Shown here: in pieces, positions 59,001 to 64,000 of the stretch
Numbering within the stretch: the stretch's first letter is position 1
Layout: every line of letters begins with the position of its first letter
Source: Volvox africanus
Taxonomy: Eukaryota; Chlorophyta; Chlorophyceae; Chlamydomonadales; Volvocaceae
DNA length: 64,000 nt
Direction: 5' to 3'
NCBI GenBank assembly: GCA_030268105.1
Contig: BSDZ01000008.1
Span: 5,618,501 to 5,682,500, forward strand
The notes under the pieces: model-generated
The model's input: only the letters and a program-made list of their open reading frames with translations
The model's database searches: none
Told to the model about the DNA's origin: nothing
Program-made: the position numbers and the translations under genes

Positions 59001-62000
59001 CCTCCCTCTTGATGCTAAATCTCCTATCCCACACAACACACACATTTGGGAAAACGCAGAATCCAAACACGCCAAACGACAAAGCCCCGACGCCCCGAAC
59101 GTAGTTAAGACCCGAAACATCGGCATCCTGCCTCACAACAGGTGCAAGCCGCCCCGCGGATTAAATGACAGCAGAAAGAGGCGAGGGGTGTACGGCACGG
59201 CACCTTGAGTGGCGGCAGGGGCACCAGGCGGCGGCAACGCCGCAAGCAGGGCAGTCCCGCGGGCAGGTCGATCTCAATATGGAAGGTGGCGCCCAGGCCC
59301 TCCAGGCTGATGCCCATGTCCACCTGCGGAACGGCAGGTTGTACGGGCATATGTGTATCTTATACGTGTCTGCGTATGTGCTCGTAACAGGGTGTCATTC
59401 CTCATCAGCGGCCCCACTACTCCAGTCCCAAGGGACGCCCTCATCCATTCACCCCAATAGGCTTCGGTGTTTGCATTTGAGTTCAGCGCTCGCGCACCAC
59501 CAGCGTCAGCCAGCAGAATCTAGCGGACCAATCATGCAATCAACTCTGCTCCTGCCGGTCAGCAGCTGGCTGCGAGCTCGGATACAACAAATGCAACACA
59601 CTTCTACCGCTCTGCTAAAGTCATCATCACACCCGCCCCTGGAGCGTCCCGGTGAGGATTGAGCCCCAAGCCCCCAATGGACGGAAGGTAGTACTGGGAC
59701 TGTGCCGTAGAAAGCATGGAGACGTACCTCCTCGCCTTTCTGACGATAGTAGGCCTCAGTATCAATGTCGTACACAAGTACGGAGATATGCTTGACGGCC
59801 TTGTGTGTCACCACGAGGACCACGTCCTCATCAGGCGCTGTTGGCCGGTCCCGTACATGTCCGAATGGGATGGCAAAACAGGTACTGACACTTCTGCTTA
59901 AAGGAAAACACTTGATTGTTAATGGGGGGCTGGTGCCTGATACACACACGCGTGCTAAACTTCCCCGTTTGCGGGACTCATTTGTAGAAACACACCACAA
60001 CAAATGTGGTCTGCATCCAAAGCTGTCAAAACAAACTGTTGCCAATGTCTACTGCCTGACGAAGAACGAGGCTGGCCTCATGAAACTAGCAACTGTCCAC
60101 TGTCAACTACCTCACCTTCCCAGCCGTACTTGCTGCTGTCGCCAGGCCCCGTCACCTCCAACTCCACCTCCTCCGACAGCTGTGCCGGGTCGCGACCCGT
60201 GTCTCTGTATGCTGCAGCCCAATCAACGTCGGCCGAATCAGCTGGCAACGATCCGCGCGTCATCATCGCCTCCGCGAGCCACCTCCCTTGTACCGCCGGA
60301 TCCAGTACGCCCGCCAGTGCACCGCCTGCGGTTGGTTCGTCATAAAGAATAAGGCCCACCAATGTATAATCTGCATGGCGTGCCTCGCGGAATGTGCTGT
60401 GTATCGCAAGCCACAGCATGGCGTCGTGCGTAGCGCACCACGCCATGGTGCCATTTAGCAAGGAATGTTCGTGTCCATCTTTGTCGAATGCCGTACTGCC
60501 CTTCGATCGCTAGTCTCTGAGTTCCAATCATCCTTGTGAATGCGGGATGTAGTGCAATGGCTTAACTGCAAGTTCGGATCCCGTGCGTGCACAGATTGCG
60601 TCATCGCCGTACCGGAGGCGAACAGCTCGGGTGGATTGGATGCCACGTGGAGCACATCGCGCACCAGCTTCTCAAGCACCGCCCCCATGTCGTCCGTCAG
60701 AGGTGGCAAGGCGGGGCCCAGGTCCACCGAGCAAACCGGCGGAGCGGTTTGGCTGTCAGTGGGGGGACACAGACAGGGGGGTGCGGTGTGAGCGGCCCCG
60801 CACGGGTATAGCGCGAGGGGTCTTAAGCCGGAAGGTTTCAGTGCCCGTTATGGCCGGTGGAAGAAGGGGCTCGAGAGGCGAAGCGTCCGAAGCCAGGAAG
60901 CATGCAATCCCCACCCACCACCTGACACCTCTGTTCAGGTGACTTGTTTATTGCCATTCGAGTGCCCGTGTGCATGGCTACCTTGTTATGGGGGTCAGAG
61001 CGGCAAGCCGGAGATCGCCGGCCGCTGTTCTGCCCGAGGTTTCCAAACTTCTTACAACAAAAGGAACCAACCAACCAGCACCCCCAAGGAACCGAAAGAA
61101 CCCATTCACCTGGACCTCGGCAGGCAGCTCACGGATAAGTCCGGGGGCAGGCCCCACTCCACGAGGCACCTGAGAAACCGCCCTGTCAGAGCCGCTGCCT
61201 CCGCCGCCGCTGCCTCCGCCGCCGCCTCCACCGCCTCGGGCCCGGGCAGCACCGTCGCGTACGCAGCCGCCGATGCAAGACTCCCTCCGCCAGCGGCGGC
61301 AGAGGCGGCGGCAGCAGCAGCGACTATGGCTCGCTGCACCGCCGCCCTCGTCAGCGGCAGCAGCGCGCGGGCCTCCAGCCAGCTCAGGCGCTCCGAAGCC
61401 ACCTGCCGGGATGTGCGCATTACAATAGACCCGCTTGGCTTTGGCTGGAAGACACCAACTTCACACCATCATGTTCATTCACTCATTTGCACGCCACATC
61501 ACACACTTGTGCATAAGGACGGCACCTTGAGCCATTTGCAAAAATGTGCCGCCAGTTACATGAGCATTTATTTAGCTGCTTAGCTTAAGAGGTTCAAAGA
61601 AGTAAATATATTCGAGTTTTATTCGTAATGATTAGATTTCGGCATGTGCTGTACTATGTCGTACTGTATGCGCCCGTGTAGGATAGGAGGTTTTTGCTTC
61701 ACCCGTGGCCACTCCCACCTGGCAGTAGTCTCTACCATCCCCTGCCTGTATTTCGGGGCACCCTCATCCGTTCACCCCTAGGAATATTGACTGCTCCGAA
61801 ACCAGTGATTTCCCGGTAGGTAGGTGGTTCAGCACCCACCACCAGCATCCAGTGGAATCTGCCAGGTGAACGGCGGCCTCAACTCCACTGGTCGGCTCGC
61901 AAATCACTATCACCAGATCCCGCACCATCCATCAACATCGGGGCCACATCCACCCTAAACCAGTGGAGGGCATTTCATCCCTATTGAAGTCGGAGTCGAT

Positions 62001-63221
62001 CCTGAAACTTCCAGGGACATAGAGTCGTGCCTTACCGGTTGTGTCCGGACACTACTGCATGTATGGGGTACTAATTGTATGGAATTTATACTGTACTGTA
62101 CTGTATGTACCGCAGCTACGCACCTACCTCCCTTTTTACGCCGCCCCGCTCCCGCAGCCGTTCACACAGGTGCAGCACTCTGAGGCAAATGGCGGAGGCC
62201 TCCGCTGCCGTCATCACGGGAGTCGAATACGACGTGGCGGCTGGGGCGCTTCCAACGGTCACATCGATAACAGCGGCCGAACCAGATACAGCACCTGTAG
62301 GAACAGGGCACCAGAAATACACAGGCCATTACCTCATTACACCCGTGCCTGCTTAAGCAAGCTCATGTGCACCCATATCGATAAGCAACTCTTCCTTAGC
62401 TCCGTATCCCTTCGTAGCATCATCCCTTCATCTGATGCGGCCTCGTATAATTGCTGCATTGTACATTGGAAGGACATGTAAGTATGCAAATCATAGTGAC
62501 CTCACCTTGACTACCGTACATCTTTCGTACGAGCGCGGCAAGCAGCTTGGGCCATAAGGTTTCCGCGGACGGCAGTGTGTCCAGCTGCTCGGATGTCATG
62601 TACGACAACAGTGGCTGTACTACAGCATCCTGCTGACCCAATGGGTCCATACGTTTCCATAATTCAGTACATTTACGCAATGCCGTATCAGGATGCACTC
62701 GCTGTTATGATGTTCGAGGCGACAAAAAGAAGAAGACAAGAGAGTCGAAATTGGTCACATGGACCAGAATGAGCATACGACGGCGGTTTAGGACTGTTCT
62801 GTGATGGCTATGTGCGGGCATCCGTACTACCGGCCACTTACACCCGCATCCCCGCACTGTCACCGCCACGCCACCTTCTCGCTGCCGCACACATGCACGT
62901 CCCCCACCGCCCCCAAACCATCACCAGACTCCCCTTCCTTTCCCCCTTCAAAGAACTCACACAGATTCAAAACACACACAAACACTCCAGTGAAGTGGAA
63001 TGACATGCCGACCGCGCACTGTCCACATGACAATAATTGCCTGAACCCCTTCAACCCTCTCCCACGTCCCCACACCTCCACTTCCCAGCACTCCGGCACT
63101 CCTGCACCCCACCCACTCTGTGCGCGACGATGGCGTCCAGGGCCAGCTTCAGGAGCAGCGGGTCGCCCGGAAGCAGATCAGCGGTCTGCAGAGGGCCGAG
63201 AACGAGGAGAGGAAAGAGGGG
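35619..63221 (-). CDS. Gene M: very large multi-exon gene for an uncharacterised beta-rich repeat protein (44 exons recognised)
   Basis: One minus-strand gene spans at least 27.6 kb. I recognise 44 exons by open frame, GT-AG sites and matching phases (listed in four block entries). They total 7,682 nt, about 2,560 residues, ending in TAG at 35619-35621. The 5' end is not found: the first exon seen (63117-63221) starts at an acceptor. Junctions remain unresolved near 48.7-49.9 kb, 46.5-48.5 kb and 45.1-45.9 kb, where small exons are probably missing. The protein has alternating beta-strand-rich blocks with an A2M-like (MG domain) feel, an alpha-rich middle part, and a strongly patterned C-terminus (MDLELLFSMSPF, AYIKVFVM, FYKDGYTDRRG). 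I remember similar long unnamed proteins in algae and some bacteria. No thioester GCGEQ, protease or transmembrane motif was seen. Confidence 0.8.
37283..37325 (+). repeat. Short tandem repeat GGGGTCATCA
   Basis: The decamer or a close form occurs about four times (AGGGTCATCA then GGGGTCATCA units) in an intron of gene M. Confidence 0.8.
39838..39916 (+). repeat. CA-rich then CT microsatellites
   Basis: ACACATATACACACA-type repeats followed by a CT run (about 39884-39916) in a gene M intron. Confidence 0.85.
43367..43698 (+). repeat. (ATTAT)n microsatellite, about 66 copies
   Basis: About 330 bp of uninterrupted ATTAT pentamer inside an A/T-rich gene M intron (43150-43930), ending in ATATAT. 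The long ILYYI-type frames across it are artefacts of the repeat. Confidence 0.97.
43888..43925 (+). repeat. (AT)n microsatellite
   Basis: An uninterrupted AT dinucleotide run in the same intron as the ATTAT array. Confidence 0.95.
44192..48677 (-). CDS. Gene M, third exon block (6 exons recognised, gaps)
   Basis: Exons: 48461-48677, 47379-47466, 46298-46498, 45868-46034, 44845-45145, 44192-44397. Segments: AVVLVNVPVQPDGVIRVTAK, GSTLVIADAATAKMQLYGTV, ERYSQLACRELAFFCYCHDL, YAKLTPLERILLAWEEDLQ and FWADLAEHLSRGGGF. Junctions 46298/46034 and 44845/44397 match in phase. Between 48461 and 47466, 47379 and 46498, and 45868 and 45145 the phases do not match, so further short exons or other sites must exist. 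46590-46650 and 46800-46865 hold candidate but unproven exons. Confidence 0.62.
49898..55991 (-). CDS. Gene M, second exon block (13 exons)
   Basis: Exons: 55876-55991, 55604-55702, 54951-55141, 54503-54561, 54299-54427, 53669-53842, 52987-53135, 52112-52367, 51628-51746, 51301-51322, 50946-50984, 50326-50388, 49898-49982. Phases match throughout. Typical segments are SAVLTAKLRKLASGS, CEIRDLHMTRGSSGNYLLRV, HVVVALTHVFSALHKPPTSA, TTDANGNIELGHLYGVTAV, LIQRGHVEVAGLPAGVYR, RQGDEVRYVLERRRLMSE and DRPSLLVQPWK. The 22-nt exon 51301-51322 is a microexon (GRRQGDE) placed between a long intron and the (ACAAAT) repeat. After 49898 the phase is 1, and the next recognised exon needs phase 0, so one small exon is missing. 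Confidence 0.75.
50003..50044 (+). repeat. (ACACAT)n microsatellite
   Basis: About seven ACACAT units directly upstream of the exon ending at 49982 (gene M intron). Confidence 0.93.
51151..51266 (+). repeat. (ACAAAT)n microsatellite, about 19 copies
   Basis: A perfect hexamer array lying 34 bp from the microexon at 51301-51322 in the intron downstream of it (minus-strand gene). On the transcript strand it reads ATTTGT. Confidence 0.96.
51966..52085 (+). repeat. CACACA/CACAGA-rich microsatellite
   Basis: Imperfect ACACAC, ACAGAC and ACATAC units in a gene M intron, ending just before the exon at 52112. Confidence 0.88.
54168..54252 (+). repeat. (CACAGA)n microsatellite
   Basis: Imperfect CACAGA/CACACAGA repeats in the intron next to the exon at 54299. 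Confidence 0.9.
55737..55787 (+). repeat. 12-bp tandem repeat AATGAGGGGTAC, four copies
   Basis: Four nearly identical dodecamers in the short intron between exons 55876-55991 and 55604-55702 of gene M. Confidence 0.92.
56959..63221 (-). CDS. Gene M, 5' exon block (12 exons)
   Basis: Exons in transcript order: 63117-63221, 62506-62701, 62128-62294, 61110-61444, 60613-60752, 60111-60478, 59728-59910, 59204-59323, 58395-58552, 57837-58081, 57387-57502, 56959-57036. Phases match at every junction. The first three encode an alpha-helical part (LPGDPLLLKLALDAIVAHR, ALRKCTELWKRMDPLGQQ). Then comes an Ala-rich helix, and then beta-type sequence: EDVVLVVTHKAVKHISVLVYD, GISLEGLGATFHIEIDLPAG, RRGVWVVEVQGGG, VWLDGRLYGAALASVDIPGG, LELLQDVTLVVEVQDFD. 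The acceptor at 57037 is weak and the exon could start earlier. Donors GTACGG, GTACGT and GTGAGG recur. Confidence 0.78.
58721..58748 (+). repeat. Interstitial telomere-type repeat in gene M intron
   Basis: AGGGTTTCAGGGTTTTAGGG followed by TTTTAGG, degenerate TTTTAGGG units on the plus strand. Confidence 0.85.
59425..59462 (+). repeat. Fragment of dispersed repeat R1
   Basis: AAGGGACGCCCTCATCCATT and CACCCCAATAGG resemble the GGGGCACCCTCATCCGTTCACCCCTAGG core of the R1 copy at 61695. Only about 40 bp are shared. Confidence 0.5.
61695..61925 (+). repeat. Dispersed repeat R1, copy in gene M intron
   Basis: About 230 bp, related to the reverse complement of 29489-29690 over its whole length with small indels. 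It lies in the intron upstream of the exon 61110-61444. Confidence 0.8.
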
Positions 63222-63317
63222 CTGAAGGTAAGTTGTATAACAGGCTGGGCGAGTAGCGGGTATACCTTGAGGAAGGCGGATCCGGTATGCCGTTTCGATA
63301 ACTTGGAGTTGCTGATG

Positions 63318-63372
63318 AGATGAGCGATACATGTATAATAAGGAGAATGAGAAGGACGGAAGAAGTAACCGC

Positions 63373-63415
<43 letters not shown>

Positions 63416-63500
63416 CGAGGGCGAGGGCGAGGGCGAGGGTGAGGGTGAGGGCGAGGGTAAGGGTGAGGGTGAGGGTGAGGGCGAGGGTGAGGGTGAGGGT
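63318..63500 (+). repeat. Dispersed repeat R2, copy 2 with long GGGTGA/GGGCGA array
   Basis: GATGAGCGATACATG, AAGGAGAATGAGAAGGACGG and GAAGAAGTAA are shared with the copy near 25040, followed by about 20 hexamers (63373-63500). The shared head of more than 50 bp shows a mobile repeat rather than an independent microsatellite. Confidence 0.78.
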
Positions 63501-63558
63501 GACCATTCTGATGGCACCAGGATATGAACTTTGGTCGCATAGCAGCGACCTGTTGGTA

Positions 63559-63575
63559 GCGGGATTCGAACCCGC
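63559..63575 (-). other. tRNA T-arm-like sequence (Pol III box B type)
   Basis: On the minus strand GCGGGTTCGAATCCCGC forms a 5-bp stem with a TTCGAAT loop, as in a tRNA T-arm. A partner acceptor strand at the expected distance is absent, so it is not a complete tRNA gene. It could be a tRNA remnant or a SINE promoter piece, next to repeat R2. Confidence 0.55.
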
Positions 63576-63696
63576 ATCACGCCCATGAGATCGCGCTGTT
63601 GTGATGTTTTAGGACGATACTTGCATAGCTTGCGTTTAATGACAACTAAGTTGTTCTTAGGCAATCGCGATTCGTATATTCGTATATACGAACGCG

Positions 63697-64000
63697 ATGA
63701 AGCTGCAAGTAGGTGCAGGAAGCTGCGAGAAGGTACCGAACCTTGGTACGCGCGTTCGACCGCGATGACCCGTGGGTCGGTGACGGGGATTTCGGTACAA
63801 GGTTAGGAACCTTGTGGTAGCTGAAGTACAGTTTGCCTTGATATAAATAGGCAAACTGTTCTATAACATTTGCTCTTCCCTAATCGGTCCTTACTTGGAT
63901 AAGCTCTCTCCTATCCACTCCTTGTAACAGCTGAATCTACCTTAATCGTCCTACTCTGCTGAACGGAGCGGCTTCCTTTCCGCTGTGCCCGTCAGCATCT
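63697..64000. other. Hairpin-rich end of window, possible transposon terminus or promoter
   Basis: Three inverted repeats cluster: GGTAC around GAACCTT (63733-63749), ACAAGGTT-AGG-AACCTTGT (63797-63815) and CAGTTTGCC/GGCAAACTG (63829-63858). The loop of the last contains TATAAATA. The sequence beyond shows no gene. It may be the edge of another mobile element that begins outside the window, or the promoter region upstream of gene M. Confidence 0.45.

Noticed and set aside
63117..63221. Plus-strand coiled-coil-like exon ending in AAG|GTAAGT
   Set aside because: The plus reading has a good donor but no acceptor or partner exons; the minus reading joins in phase with the next gene M exon.
63541..63625. 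A complete tRNA gene on the minus strand
   Set aside because: Only the T-arm-like segment fits; no matching acceptor strand or D-arm exists at the right distance.
63149..63664. Ser-Pro, His-Pro and Arg-Val repeat ORFs
   Set aside because: They arise from the GGGTGA/GGGCGA array of repeat R2.
1..64000. CRISPR arrays, bacterial operons or rRNA genes
   Set aside because: No spaced identical repeats of CRISPR type, no ribosome-binding-site operons and no rRNA-like sequence were seen; the window is eukaryotic.

Overview
The window looks like nuclear DNA of a green alga, most likely of the Chlamydomonas/Volvox group. The evidence is two interstitial tracts of the TTTTAGGG telomere unit, genes split into many short GT-AG exons, a TGTAA motif shortly after one stop codon, and DIRS/PAT-type (TOC-like) retroelements. 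The organism call is an inference; no marker gene is present.

Positions 1 to about 23,140 are a pile of nested retroelements. Element A (1-1877, plus) is the 3' end of a chromodomain Ty3/gypsy element with its LTR, carrying a 326-bp internal tandem duplication. It abuts a DIRS-type RT fragment (1878 to about 2230). Element C (about 2405-19440, minus, LTRs not found) is a large, unusual Ty3/gypsy-like element. Its Gag, protease, RT, RNase H and integrase are followed by a PHD finger. Between RNase H and integrase lies a long insert whose middle resembles a C5-cytosine DNA methyltransferase without its catalytic Cys. Element B (6912-14383, minus) is a full-length chromodomain Ty3/gypsy element with two LTRs of about 823 bp. 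It sits inside the RT of C, flanked by the 5-bp duplication AATGG; removing it rejoins the RT reading frame of C exactly. A decayed DIRS/PAT-type element (RT-RNase H plus tyrosine recombinase, with a 26-bp split direct repeat) closes the cluster at about 20150-23142.

Positions 23,262-31,518 (plus) hold gene P, which I reconstructed as 14 exons with a continuous 434-codon frame. It encodes a probable secreted protein of an uncharacterised, probably beta-propeller-like family. Positions 35,619-63,221 (minus) hold gene M, a very large gene running toward P. I recognise 44 exons (about 7.7 kb coding, about 2,560 residues), including a 22-nt microexon. Its product is a large protein of repeated beta-rich blocks that I do not recognise by name. 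Its N-terminus and three internal junctions are unresolved. The genes are tail to tail, separated by 4.1 kb that includes a C/A-rich, G-poor tract.

Gene M's introns carry most of the window's microsatellites and one interstitial telomere tract. A dispersed repeat of about 200 bp occurs in introns of both genes in opposite orientation. The retroelements carry TAG and TGA nonsense codons but no TAA, consistent with C-to-T decay at CG and CHG sites. Both host genes use TAG as a normal stop, which argues against a recoded genetic code.
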